Below, piece after piece: positions 34,444-44,320 of a DNA stretch of 64,000 nt. Every line of letters begins with the position of its first letter. Position 1 is the stretch's first letter. Origin of the DNA: CAYNJF01 sp964351745. Lineage in GTDB: Bacteria > Pseudomonadota > Gammaproteobacteria > Berkiellales > Berkiellaceae. The stretch covers positions 1 to 64,000 of the forward strand of contig CAYGPI010000003.1 of assembly GCA_964351745.1 (NCBI GenBank), written 5' to 3'. The notes beneath the pieces are model-generated. The model made no database searches, was not told the origin of the DNA, and saw only the letters and a list, made by a program, of their open reading frames with translations. Position numbers and translations under genes: made by a program.

Positions 34444-35844
34444 ATGGGTACTGTCCGAATTTTCAGACAATATGTTCCGGCATCTTATCTTTTTTTAATG
34501 GTTTTAGAAATCATAATATTTGTCAGCTCTTTGTTTCTTGGCGTTATTGTGGGCATGGATGTTCAACTCAATGATGTTCTAGAGCATCTTCAGCCCTTAG
34601 CAGCAGAAGCTGCATTTTTTTCAGTCGTCATGCTGCTTTCGCTAGCCTCTGTGGGATTATATCAAAGACGGCTAAAAGAGGGGCGCAGTGGGATGGTCTT
34701 GCGGATCATCACTGGTGTTGTGTTAGGCGTACTCGTGATTGACCAACTGTCTTATACCATTCCTGACTTAGACATGGGCCATTCAGTTTGGTTGACTGTG
34801 ATAGGCATCGCTTTTTTGGGTGTTTTATTCACGCGAATGATTCTATTTAGAGCTTTAGCTTCTTCAGCCTTAAAAAGAAGGATTTTGATCCTTGGAGCAG
34901 GCGAGAGAGCGGCAACTTTAAAAGGGCAAATGAAAACATTTGGGAATTACGAATATGAAATGTTTGGCTTCGTACCATTGCCAAATGAAGAATTAGGTGT
35001 CTCTTCAAATTTAGTATTAGCCATGAATGTTGATCTACTATCTATAGTGAAGCAAAAGCAAATTGATGAGATTGTGATTGCTGTTGATAATAGGCTACAA
35101 GGCTTTCCTACGGAATCATTGTTGCGGTGCAAACTTTTTGGGGTGAGTGTTGTTGATATTGTTTCTTTCTATGAGAGGGAAGCTGGGAAGATTATTATCC
35201 ATTGGATTTCACCAAGCTGGTTTATTTTTGCAGATGGCTTTCAGAGAAGTCCATGGATGAAATGGCTAAAGCGTGTTTCAGATATTATTTTGAGTGCTAT
35301 TTTAGGTGTGATAGCAAGCCCTCTCATATTATTGACGATATTAGCTGTTTGGCTTGAAAGCAAAGGGAAAGGCCCTGTTCTTTTTAGGCAAGTGCGAGTC
35401 GGTGAAACAGGGAAACTATTCGAAGTTTTGAAGTTTAGAAGTATGTGCGTTGATGCCGAAAAAGATGGACCACAGTGGGCCAAAATAGATGACAATCGAG
35501 TCACAGCTATTGGTCACTTCATTCGTAAAACAAGGTTAGATGAGTTACCTCAGCTTCTTAATGTGTTTAAGGGAGAGATGAGCTTTGTAGGGCCTCGCCC
35601 TGAACGCCCAGAGTTTGTAACAGATCTTGAAAAAGAGATCCCTTTCTATCAAGAAAGGCATGCTGTTAAGCCTGGTATCACTGGTTGGGCACAAGTATGC
35701 TACCCTTACGGCTCTTCTATAGAAGACTCTTTTGAAAAACTTCAATATGATCTTTATTATGTGAAAAACTATAGTTTATTTCTTGACTTTGTTATTTTAC
35801 TCCAAACTTTAGAAGTGGTATTGTGGAGACGTGGTGCTCGGTAG
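34444..35844 (+). CDS. Priming sugar transferase of the XrtA exopolysaccharide locus
   Basis: A 466-residue polyprenyl-phosphate sugar-1-phosphate transferase of the type tied to exosortase A systems (TIGR03013). About four N-terminal membrane helices and a CoA-binding-like middle (RILILGAGERAATL) precede the catalytic bacterial sugar transferase domain: KRVSDIILSAILGVIASPLI, PVLFRQVRVGETGKLFEVLK, TRLDELPQLLNV and SFVGPRPERPEFV. It transfers the first sugar phosphate to the lipid carrier at the inner membrane. AAGGAAAG lies upstream of the ATG. First gene of the long plus-strand locus. Confidence 0.9.
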   Translation: MGTVRIFRQYVPASYLFLMVLEIIIFVSSLFLGVIVGMDVQLNDVLEHLQPLAAEAAFFSVVMLLSLASVGLYQRRLKEGRSGMVLRIITGVVLGVLVIDQLSYTIPDLDMGHSVWLTVIGIAFLGVLFTRMILFRALASSALKRRILILGAGERAATLKGQMKTFGNYEYEMFGFVPLPNEELGVSSNLVLAMNVDLLSIVKQKQIDEIVIAVDNRLQGFPTESLLRCKLFGVSVVDIVSFYEREAGKIIIHWISPSWFIFADGFQRSPWMKWLKRVSDIILSAILGVIASPLILLTILAVWLESKGKGPVLFRQVRVGETGKLFEVLKFRSMCVDAEKDGPQWAKIDDNRVTAIGHFIRKTRLDELPQLLNVFKGEMSFVGPRPERPEFVTDLEKEIPFYQERHAVKPGITGWAQVCYPYGSSIEDSFEKLQYDLYYVKNYSLFLDFVILLQTLEVVLWRRGAR

Positions 35845-35876
35845 GAAGCCCGTCTAGTCATATGCAAGGAGCTGTT

Positions 35877-37970
35877 ATGCCTGAAGTCGCGAGTATTAGT
35901 CACGGCATAGGCGCAGGAGCTTTTCTTTGTCTTGCCATCATTCTTTTATTTCATAAGCCAACTTATCAAAAAACGCCATGGATTATTGTGGCTTGCGTTT
36001 TTACTTCCTTGTGGGCTAGTTTAGCATCCTTGTATGGTTTCAAACTTCTTGAGAACTACCAGTGGGTTGTTTTAAGTGAGGTTGCGCAAGACGGAAGTTG
36101 GTGTCTGGCACTTGCTAGTATGATTGTGGCCCCATCTCAAGCTAGCACAAGCATTAAGTCGCGTAGAATGATGTTATCCGTATTCTCATTTGGTTTGTTT
36201 GCCATGATGTTGAATGCGTTGCTCATCCACCAACAGTGGCTTCCAGGAAAAACATCTTCTTTTGTTCACATAGATTTCATTGGGCACTTAGCTTTAAGTG
36301 TTTTAGGTTTGAGTTTAGTTGAACAATTATATCGAGGCATCTTACCTCAGCGACGATGGGGCATTAAATTTTTCTGTATTGGGATTGGCGCTTTATTTAC
36401 TTATGACTTTGTCATGTACGCTCATGCTTTGCTTTTTGAAAGGTTGGACGAGAACTTGTGGTATGCCAGGGGGGGCATCAACTTAATTGTTGCTCCTATG
36501 GTTGCTGTTTCTGCTTTTAGAAATAAGCGATGGAACTTGGATGTTGCTCCTTCACGTATTTTAATCTATCGATCAACCGTCATTGTCACATGTGGTTTAT
36601 ATTTAATTGCTATGGCTGCTGTTGGTTACACGTTGCGGGCGATGGGTGGGCATTGGGGAAAAACTTTAGCCGTCCTTGTTATTTTTAGTTCAGGACTATT
36701 ATTATTGAGCTTGTTAGTCTCAGGGAAAGCAAGAGCTTATCTTAAATTAAAATTAGCTCGTCATGTTTTTCGCCTTTATTATGATTATAGAGAAGAGTGG
36801 TTAGGTTTTAGTCAATTATTAGGCCGCTCAGATAGTGATTTATCTCTACATACTCGTGTTATTGTGGCTTTTGCAGACATGGTTGAAAGTCCGGAAGGGC
36901 TTTTGTTTGAGAAAAGCGGCGATCATTTTGTCCTAAAGGAAGGGTGGAACATTTCTCTTGATTTGCCTAAGATTGATCAAGTTAAAGTATGCCAGTATTT
37001 GGGGCAATTGACTCAGCCTGCTTTATTACGAGATTTGAAAAATGGCGATGAAACTGAAAGACTGGTCTTTAGCTGTTTTTCATCTTTTAAGCGAGGATGG
37101 CTTCTTGTGCCATTGTCTCTCAATGAAGTCGTTGAAGGGTTTGTTGTATTAGGGCGATCTAGAGTTAGAGTCGATATCAACTGGGAAGTGAGTGACTTGT
37201 TAGAAACAGCGAGTACTCAAGCAACTGCCTTTTTATGCCAACAACGATTAGCTGATGCTTTGCACGTAGCCAAGCAATTTGAAAGTTATCATCAAATATC
37301 AGCTTTTATGCTTCATGATATTAAAAATCTGTTAAGTTCAACACAACTTATACTTCAAAACAAAAAGCATGCGAGTGATCCACGTTTTGTTGAAACCATG
37401 TTTATAACATTAGATAGCATTCATCAAAAATTAAGTAAGTTACAGAATCAGCTTCATAACCCAATTAGTGCTTGGTCAGTTGAGCTTGTTGATTTGAAGT
37501 TTGAGGTGGAGCAGCTTGTTGCAGAATGCCGATTAAAGTCTAAATTGGTTCTTTTTGATTGTCAGGTTAATTCAGAGGTTTGGGTGCAATTAGATAGAGA
37601 ATCTTTTAAACATTGCATGATGCATTTAATTGATAATGGCATTGAAGCAAGCCCTAAAGAGCAATCCATTGAAATCATTCTTAGATTTGAAAGTGACAAG
37701 GTTAGAGTTATTGTGAAAGATTATGGTGCAGGTATGAGTCAATACTTTATTAATAATCAACTTTTTAAACCGTTTGTTAGTACGAAAGGGCAAAAGGGTA
37801 TGGGTATTGGTGTCTTTCAAGTCAAATCATTTGTGGAGCGTGCATCAGGTGTATTGTCCGTAGAGAGTGTGCAGGGTCAGGGGACTTCTATTATGATGGA
37901 TTTCCCTGAATATAAGCGAGCAAGCTTAAAGCCTGCGATTGAGAAAAATTGTGAGGAAACAGTGTCATGA
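35877..37970 (+). CDS. prsK: XrtA-locus sensor histidine kinase PrsK
   Basis: A 697-residue membrane histidine kinase. About eight hydrophobic segments occupy the first 300 residues, a GAF-like region follows, then the kinase: FMLHDIKNLLSS (phospho-His), HLIDNGIEASP (N box), DYGAGMS and KGQKGMGIGVFQVKSF (G boxes). This arrangement defines the PEP-CTERM system kinase PrsK (TIGR02916). ATG 35877 was chosen because AAGGAG is five bases upstream; open frame before it overlaps the previous gene. Works with PrsR, whose gene overlaps by four bases. Confidence 0.92.
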   Translation: MPEVASISHGIGAGAFLCLAIILLFHKPTYQKTPWIIVACVFTSLWASLASLYGFKLLENYQWVVLSEVAQDGSWCLALASMIVAPSQASTSIKSRRMMLSVFSFGLFAMMLNALLIHQQWLPGKTSSFVHIDFIGHLALSVLGLSLVEQLYRGILPQRRWGIKFFCIGIGALFTYDFVMYAHALLFERLDENLWYARGGINLIVAPMVAVSAFRNKRWNLDVAPSRILIYRSTVIVTCGLYLIAMAAVGYTLRAMGGHWGKTLAVLVIFSSGLLLLSLLVSGKARAYLKLKLARHVFRLYYDYREEWLGFSQLLGRSDSDLSLHTRVIVAFADMVESPEGLLFEKSGDHFVLKEGWNISLDLPKIDQVKVCQYLGQLTQPALLRDLKNGDETERLVFSCFSSFKRGWLLVPLSLNEVVEGFVVLGRSRVRVDINWEVSDLLETASTQATAFLCQQRLADALHVAKQFESYHQISAFMLHDIKNLLSSTQLILQNKKHASDPRFVETMFITLDSIHQKLSKLQNQLHNPISAWSVELVDLKFEVEQLVAECRLKSKLVLFDCQVNSEVWVQLDRESFKHCMMHLIDNGIEASPKEQSIEIILRFESDKVRVIVKDYGAGMSQYFINNQLFKPFVSTKGQKGMGIGVFQVKSFVERASGVLSVESVQGQGTSIMMDFPEYKRASLKPAIEKNCEETVS

Positions 37971-39325
37971 GTAAACCCTATTTATTGGTTGTAGAAGATG
38001 ACCCAGGGATCCAAGCCCAGTTAGGGTGGAGCTTTGAAAAATATGAAGTATTGACGGCAGGTAACTTAAAAGAGGCTTTAGCTTTGCTGCGCAGGCATGA
38101 GCCGGGAGTTGTTACCTTAGACTTAGGGTTACCACCTGATCCAGATGGCGTTGACGAAGGGTTTAAAGCTTTAACAGAAATTCTGAGATTAAGACCTTTA
38201 ACGAAGGTGATTGTTGTGACAGGGCAAAGTGATCGCCAGCACGCTTTGTCAGCCATATCAAAAGGTGCTTATGATTTTTATGTTAAACCCATCGATAAAA
38301 ATGAGCTAGGGCTACTTGTTGATAGAGCTCACTATTTGTACCAGCTAGAGAATGAGTACCGTGCTATTTCTGTGCTCGAAGCCTCGACAAAAATACCAGC
38401 TTTGCACACGTCATCCAATAATATGTTACAGGTCTGTCAAATTGTTGAAAAAATTGCACCAACGGATATTACGACACTTTTGACTGGCGAAAGCGGGACG
38501 GGCAAAGAAGTTCTAGCGAGTGGGATCCACCACTTAAGCTTGCGTCATGATAAGCCATTTATTGCCATTAATTGTGCAGCCATTCCAGAAAATTTACTAG
38601 AGAGTGAGTTGTTTGGCTATGAAAAGGGAGCGTTTACAGGAGCTATTAAGCAAAGCCTTGGAAAAATTGAAATGAGCCAGGGGGGTACTCTATTTCTTGA
38701 TGAAATTGGTGATTTGCCACAAAGCCTTCAGCCTAAATTGCTTCGGTTTTTACAAGAAAGAAAAATTGAACGATTAGGTGGGCGCAAAGAAATAGAAGTT
38801 GATGTGAGAGTAATATGTGCAACGCATCAATCCTTAAGTGAGCAAATAGCCTCTAAATTATTTAGAGAAGATCTCTTTTACAGAATCAGTGAAATGAATA
38901 TAAAAATTCCCCCTTTGCGCGAAAGAGAGCAAGATGCTTTAATACTGGCTCAGTATTTCTTGAAAAAATACTCCAAAATGTATGGCTCCAAAGGAAAAAC
39001 ATTTCATGATGAAGCTAAGGAGGCTATTTTAGCCTATTCGTGGCCCGGCAATGTAAGAGAGTTAGAAAATCGAGTTAAGCGAGCAACCGTGATGGCAGAT
39101 CATGCCAAAGTTACTATCGCCGATCTTGATTTACCTTTTGTTGAAAAGGGGTTTCCTTTTAACTTAAAGGAAGTTAGAGATGAAGCTGAGCGAACGGCGA
39201 TTAAAAAGGCTTTAACTTTTAGCACCGGTAACATGACTAAGGCTTCAGAGCTTCTTGGGGTTACAAGACCAACTTTATATCATTTGATAGACAAACTAGG
39301 GCTTGCTGAAAAAATTTCATCATAA
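37967..39325 (+). CDS. prsR: Sigma-54-dependent response regulator PrsR
   Basis: A 452-residue NtrC-type regulator: receiver domain (about 1-125, phospho-acceptor in VVTLDLGLPPDP), AAA+ central domain with Walker A GESGTGKE, sigma-54 contact GAFTGA and GGTLFLDEIGDLP, and a Fis-type HTH (NMTKASELLGVTRPTLYHLI) at the end. Partner of PrsK (TIGR02915). In known XrtA bacteria PrsK/PrsR with RpoN activates PEP-CTERM or polysaccharide genes. I found no well-spaced -24/-12 element in the locus. Confidence 0.93.
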   Translation: MSKPYLLVVEDDPGIQAQLGWSFEKYEVLTAGNLKEALALLRRHEPGVVTLDLGLPPDPDGVDEGFKALTEILRLRPLTKVIVVTGQSDRQHALSAISKGAYDFYVKPIDKNELGLLVDRAHYLYQLENEYRAISVLEASTKIPALHTSSNNMLQVCQIVEKIAPTDITTLLTGESGTGKEVLASGIHHLSLRHDKPFIAINCAAIPENLLESELFGYEKGAFTGAIKQSLGKIEMSQGGTLFLDEIGDLPQSLQPKLLRFLQERKIERLGGRKEIEVDVRVICATHQSLSEQIASKLFREDLFYRISEMNIKIPPLREREQDALILAQYFLKKYSKMYGSKGKTFHDEAKEAILAYSWPGNVRELENRVKRATVMADHAKVTIADLDLPFVEKGFPFNLKEVRDEAERTAIKKALTFSTGNMTKASELLGVTRPTLYHLIDKLGLAEKISS

Positions 39326-39358
39326 ATTAAGACTTGCTTTTGTAAATAAGGGATTTTC

Positions 39359-42157
39359 ATGAAAAAAACTCATTGGTTGTTAGGGGCATTGTTTTCTAGT
39401 TTGATAGGAAGTCAAGTCATGGCCTTGACAAATGAGCAGGTAGACTTGGTTGAAAACCAATTAGAGAATCAGCCTGTTCTCGATGTTTTGATTCATCTGA
39501 AGAAAACTTTGAAAGATGCACCGATGGACAAAGAAGCTCGATATCTTTTGTCAAAAACTTATTTGCTTAATCTAGATTTAGATAGTGCCGATAAGGAATT
39601 GCAACGAGCCAAAAAACTGGGCGTTGATCAACAGTATTGGATGCCTCTCCAAGCTAAAATATATTTGATTCAACATCAATATGAAAAGTTACTGTTGACT
39701 TTTGATAGTGATGCGATTGCCGTCAATGACATTACTGCTCCCTGGCTCGCAGATTTGGATCTGATCAAGGCGCAAGCGCATTTGTCTTTAAATCAGCTTG
39801 GTCAGGCTCGAGACGTTTTTAAGAGAATTTTAATTCATCATCCAAGCAAGCTAGAAGCTCTTTTGGGTTTAACACAAAGCTACTTATTAGAAAATAAAAT
39901 AGAAGACGCAGAAAGATTCTTAGGGATAGCTCTTCAGAAATCAGAGCTACATAAGGATTTGAAAGTTGATGCACAAATTCAAGTGGTTCAAGCATCTATT
40001 TTTAGGTTAAAAAATGATTTGGATAGTGCTAGGATAGCTTATCAATATGCTCTCAATTTGAACGAGGATAACTTACAAGCACGATTAGGACTCACTGAAA
40101 TTTTCTTGTTGCTCAAAGACAAGGAATCCTTCATTAAGGAAAGTGATAAACTTTTTGAGAAAGCGCCTCGTCATACGTTAGCTCTTTACTATCATGCTTT
40201 GGCTCTTTATTCCAAAAAAGAAGTCGTGCCAGCCATTCAGGTTCTTGAAAAACTAACAGCCATTAAGTCTAATCATGCGCCTGCCTATCTGCTGTTAGGT
40301 TATAGTTACCATCATCAAAAACGATATGAGATGGCAGCTAAAACGTTACAAAAATACCTAGAGTTGAACCCTGGGCATTCAGGATCTCAAGCTGTTTTAG
40401 CATCTGTGATGCTGAAATTAAAAGATCCTACGGCCAGTATAAAATTATTAGAGCCACTTGTTGCAAAAACGCCTCATTACGAATGGCTAGCGTTGTTAGG
40501 ACATGCATATGTCGTCGTTGGTCAATTAGACAAAGGGATTGATTATTTACAAAGAGCTTCCGCTAAGATGCCTCAAGATCCTGCTATTAAGGTTGAATTA
40601 GCAGCAAGCTTGATTGCTAATCAGGAAAATGGGAAGGCAACAGATCTGTTAGATGATTTGGTTGATCATAGTGATAATGTAGAGGCTGATTTATTACGAT
40701 TGTACATGGCCTTGAAACAAAACGATGCAGAGAAAGCTCTTCTAATCTCTCGTCAGCTAGTGTCTAGAGACGAAAATAATCCAATTTTTCAGAATAGTTT
40801 AGGGTTAGCCTTAAGTGCCAGTGGAAAGAAAGAAGGTGCTATCGTTGCCTTTAAAAAGGCCATAGAGCTGGCTCCAAAATTTCTATCAGCGATGAACAAT
40901 TTAGCAAGAGTTCATATGAAAGATAAGAATTTATCAGCCGCTGATAAAATGTTAGATAAGGCACTTAAGGTGGATCCAAGTTTTTTGCAAGCCTTGGAAT
41001 TGAAAAGTCAAATTGCAGAATTAAATAATGATCCTAAATTGGCACTTAAGTGGTTAAAGACTGCTCAGTTTAGGAATCCTGAGTCCTTTGAAGCCGTGAC
41101 TTATGTCGTAAGCTATCATTGGCGTCATGCGCAGTTAGATAAAGCTTATCAAGAAGCTATGGAGGGTTTAGAGAAATTTCCTAAACTTCTTCAAGCCAAG
41201 CAACTTGTTGGTCAAATGGCCTTGTATAAGAATGACTTTGACTCGGCCTTAAAAATCTTTAATGAGCTAAATCAAATGCATCCGGGTCAGATTCAAATCC
41301 TACAAGGCTTAGCTCGTGCTCAGCTAGGTTTAAAGCAAGTTGAATTAGCACAAAGATCATTAACTGAGATTTTGAAAATACAACAGAATAATGTGCCTGC
41401 ATTGCTTATGACAGCGGATATTTTACTTTCGCAGCAGCAGTACCAAAAACTAAAAGAAACAGCTAATAAAATTATAGCTCAGTTTCCTGAGCGTCCTATT
41501 GGCCATAAATTACTAGGTGATGCATCCTTAGGGTTGGGTCATTTAACCGTAGCCGTCAATCAATATAAGTTAGCTTATGAGAAATCAGATACAAAGCATT
41601 ATGCTCGAAGTTATTACCGTGCTCTTAAGTTTAATGGCAAAGCAGATTTAGCTTTTGAGATGATAGAAAAGCATTTAGCAAGTCACACAGAAGATCATAA
41701 GCTTAGGCAGTTTATTGCAACAGAGTATTTGTTGGATCAAAATACTTCTAAAGCTAAGGAGCATTATGCTAAGGTTGTCAAAGAGGATAGCTCGGATTAT
41801 ATCTCGCTTAATAATCTTGCACATATTAATTTGCAGGATAACCAACTTGAAGAAGCTTTGAGTTTATCAGAAAAAGCTTATAAGCTGGCACCTGATGTGC
41901 CTCAAGTTGCTGACACGTACGCCTGGGTGCTCATTCAACTTAAAAAGTCGAGTCAAGCAGTTCCAATATTAACCGATGCTATTGCACAGCAGCCAAAGTC
42001 ACTTCAACTGAGGTATCACCGTGCTGTTGGGTTGTTTGAAATGGGTGATAAACAAAAGGCCATGACTGAATTAGAGAGAGTTCTAGCTAGCGATGAGTCA
42101 TTTGTTGAAAAGAATTCTGCCCGTGCGTTACTCGATAGAATTAAAAGACAAGGATAG
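39359..42157 (+). CDS. prsT: XrtA-locus TPR protein PrsT
   Basis: A 932-residue protein made almost entirely of tetratricopeptide repeats, matching the PEP-CTERM system TPR protein PrsT (TIGR02917). The N-terminus is a signal peptide (WLLGALFSSLIGSQVMA) without an obvious lipobox Cys, whereas many PrsT are lipoproteins. Expected periplasmic scaffold for assembly or secretion of the polysaccharide machinery. AAGGG precedes the ATG. Confidence 0.9.
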   Translation: MKKTHWLLGALFSSLIGSQVMALTNEQVDLVENQLENQPVLDVLIHLKKTLKDAPMDKEARYLLSKTYLLNLDLDSADKELQRAKKLGVDQQYWMPLQAKIYLIQHQYEKLLLTFDSDAIAVNDITAPWLADLDLIKAQAHLSLNQLGQARDVFKRILIHHPSKLEALLGLTQSYLLENKIEDAERFLGIALQKSELHKDLKVDAQIQVVQASIFRLKNDLDSARIAYQYALNLNEDNLQARLGLTEIFLLLKDKESFIKESDKLFEKAPRHTLALYYHALALYSKKEVVPAIQVLEKLTAIKSNHAPAYLLLGYSYHHQKRYEMAAKTLQKYLELNPGHSGSQAVLASVMLKLKDPTASIKLLEPLVAKTPHYEWLALLGHAYVVVGQLDKGIDYLQRASAKMPQDPAIKVELAASLIANQENGKATDLLDDLVDHSDNVEADLLRLYMALKQNDAEKALLISRQLVSRDENNPIFQNSLGLALSASGKKEGAIVAFKKAIELAPKFLSAMNNLARVHMKDKNLSAADKMLDKALKVDPSFLQALELKSQIAELNNDPKLALKWLKTAQFRNPESFEAVTYVVSYHWRHAQLDKAYQEAMEGLEKFPKLLQAKQLVGQMALYKNDFDSALKIFNELNQMHPGQIQILQGLARAQLGLKQVELAQRSLTEILKIQQNNVPALLMTADILLSQQQYQKLKETANKIIAQFPERPIGHKLLGDASLGLGHLTVAVNQYKLAYEKSDTKHYARSYYRALKFNGKADLAFEMIEKHLASHTEDHKLRQFIATEYLLDQNTSKAKEHYAKVVKEDSSDYISLNNLAHINLQDNQLEEALSLSEKAYKLAPDVPQVADTYAWVLIQLKKSSQAVPILTDAIAQQPKSLQLRYHRAVGLFEMGDKQKAMTELERVLASDESFVEKNSARALLDRIKRQG

Positions 42158-42166
42158 TTAAAGTTC

Positions 42167-42778
42167 ATGAGTCGTCAAATTATTGGACTTATCGTTGGTA
42201 TAAGTCTGAGTCTGGCTGGTTGCGCAGGCTCCAATTACCCGTTACTAGAGCAAGCGCCGCTTACTCAGGAGCAATCACAATACCATATTGGCCCTGGTGA
42301 CCATCTCCAAGTAGCTGTTTGGAAGAATCCAGAGGTTTCTGAAATGGTTGTTGTTCGCCCTGATGGGCGGATATCCCTTCCACTTATCCAAGATGTAGAT
42401 GCAGCAGGTTTGACAGCGATGCAACTGTCGCATGATCTTGAAAAAGCTTTTCTTCAATATATTAAGGATCCACATGTGACAGTGATGCTGTCCAGATTTG
42501 TGGGCACTTATCATGATACGATCAGAGTGGTGGGCGAAGCTATTTCGCCGCAATCTTTATCATATCGAGAGGGCATGACCGTGCTCGATTTAATGATACA
42601 AGTAGGCGGTTTAACCGATTTTGCAGCTGGTAACAGAGCGGTGCTTATACGCAAAGATCAAGGTCAGCCTATCTCTTATAGGGTACGCTTGGACTCTTTG
42701 ATTAGAGACGGAGACATCACGGCAAATGCACCTGTATCTCCTGGCGATATTTTGATTATCCCGGAGGCTATGATTTAA
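42167..42778 (+). CDS. Polysaccharide export lipoprotein (Wza-like, XrtA type)
   Basis: A 203-residue outer-membrane export protein. Signal peptide with lipobox LAGC (Cys19), then Poly_export domain (YHIGPGDHLQVAVWKNPEVSEMVVVRPDGRI begins near 40) and an SLBB domain (IRVVGEAISPQSLSYREGMTVLDLM). Corresponds to the XrtA-associated export protein family (TIGR03027). Forms the outer-membrane pore or collar for the polymer. Confidence 0.92.
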   Translation: MSRQIIGLIVGISLSLAGCAGSNYPLLEQAPLTQEQSQYHIGPGDHLQVAVWKNPEVSEMVVVRPDGRISLPLIQDVDAAGLTAMQLSHDLEKAFLQYIKDPHVTVMLSRFVGTYHDTIRVVGEAISPQSLSYREGMTVLDLMIQVGGLTDFAAGNRAVLIRKDQGQPISYRVRLDSLIRDGDITANAPVSPGDILIIPEAMI

Positions 42779-44320
42779 ATGGATGTTAGAATACTTTTAG
42801 AAAAAGCTTTTGCCTTATTGAAAGGTGCTTATCAGTTTAGATGGATGGGGTTACTTGCTAGTCTTATCTTGGCGGTTGCTGGTTGGGTTTTTGTTTATTT
42901 CCTACCTGACTATTATCGTGCAAACTCTCGGATATATATAGATACTCAATCTCTCTTGCAGCCTCTTATGAAAGATATTTCTGTCAGTCTTGATCCAGAT
43001 GTTCGGATTCAAAAGATGACGAAGTTACTGCTAAGTTTGCCGAATTTAGAGCGAATAGCCAGAATGAGTGATTTAGATTTAGAGTATACGACGCCATCTG
43101 AAAAAGAGGCGTTCCTAAAGAAACTAGAAAGAAATATTAAATTTAATCGTCAAGGCCGCTCAAATTTATTTTCGTTAAGTTATGAACACGAAGATCCAGC
43201 TGTGGCAAAGTTGGTTGTTCAATCAGTCTTAAATCTTTTTATGGAGTTAACACTTTCAGATACTAGGACAGACACCATCGTTGCTCAGCGCTTTTTAGAG
43301 GGGCAAATAGGGCAAGTGGAAGATCGCCTTATTAAAGCTGAGCAAGGTTTAGCTGCTTTTAAGCGGCATAACATGAGCCATTTACCAAGGCAGGATCTTT
43401 CCTATTATGAATCGCTACAGACGCTACAGATAGATCGAGAAAGCACTAAATTAGATATAGCTATTGTTGAGAGTAAGCAGGAATCTCTTGAGAAGCAATT
43501 AAGAGGTGAAGAGCCTGTTTTAGGCTTAAGCACATCAGGTGATTTGCGACTGCTACATCCTTTGATAAGAAGCTTGCATGAGCTTGAAGATCAACATAAG
43601 CAATTGTCTCAATTTTACACAACGAAACACCCAGATGTTCAGCGCTTAGCAGCACAGATGAAGGCGCTAAGAGAGCAAATTGATAGTGAACGAAATGATA
43701 CTCGATGGTCATTAACAGCTGATGAACTTAATAAAAATCCTGTTTACCAGCAAATCAAAATTCAACTATCTGAAGCTACTTCTGAACTTGCGGCCTTAAA
43801 AGCCAAAGAGCGGGAAATTGATAAGCAGATTAATTTGATGGAAAATAAAGTTGATAATATGATTGAAACAGAAGCGAGGTTTTCTAGTTTAAATCGCGAT
43901 TATCAAAGCAATCAGCAGCAGTATCAATCTTTATTGGTGAAAAAAGAGGCAGCTCGCTTCGCTGAAGATATTGATGACACAGCAGAGAACTTTAAATTCA
44001 ACATAGTTGATCCACCGTATGTGACAGCGGAGCCCGTGTGGCCTAAGCGAGGATTATTTAATCTAGCTGTTCTATTGGCTTCATTTATAGGTGGTATTGT
44101 GACAAGCCTTGGCTTAAGTCAATTGAAACCAACGTTCTATGATAAATTTTCAATTGAACAAACCTTGGGATTGCCAGTACTTGCGACGTTGTCTTTTGAC
44201 AAAACACCAAGTTTTGTGATTCAAACTCGTCGGGAACATATCATGTATGCCACAGGCGTGATGGCGCTTATCGCGTCCTTCTTGGTGGTTTATTTATTAA
44301 CTGGGGCAGGAGTTATTTAA
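42779..44320 (+). CDS. XrtA-associated chain-length determinant
   Basis: A 513-residue Wzz-like inner-membrane protein (TIGR03007 type). One N-terminal helix (MGLLASLILAVAGWVFVYFL), the Wzz motif YRANSRIYIDTQSLLQPLMK, a long periplasmic coiled coil (about 180-400) and a C-terminal pair of helices (RGLFNLAVLLASFIGGIVT and a last one at the end). It controls chain length and pairs with the tyrosine-kinase homologue encoded next. Its ATG directly follows the previous stop, with GGAGG upstream. Confidence 0.92.
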   Translation: MDVRILLEKAFALLKGAYQFRWMGLLASLILAVAGWVFVYFLPDYYRANSRIYIDTQSLLQPLMKDISVSLDPDVRIQKMTKLLLSLPNLERIARMSDLDLEYTTPSEKEAFLKKLERNIKFNRQGRSNLFSLSYEHEDPAVAKLVVQSVLNLFMELTLSDTRTDTIVAQRFLEGQIGQVEDRLIKAEQGLAAFKRHNMSHLPRQDLSYYESLQTLQIDRESTKLDIAIVESKQESLEKQLRGEEPVLGLSTSGDLRLLHPLIRSLHELEDQHKQLSQFYTTKHPDVQRLAAQMKALREQIDSERNDTRWSLTADELNKNPVYQQIKIQLSEATSELAALKAKEREIDKQINLMENKVDNMIETEARFSSLNRDYQSNQQQYQSLLVKKEAARFAEDIDDTAENFKFNIVDPPYVTAEPVWPKRGLFNLAVLLASFIGGIVTSLGLSQLKPTFYDKFSIEQTLGLPVLATLSFDKTPSFVIQTRREHIMYATGVMALIASFLVVYLLTGAGVI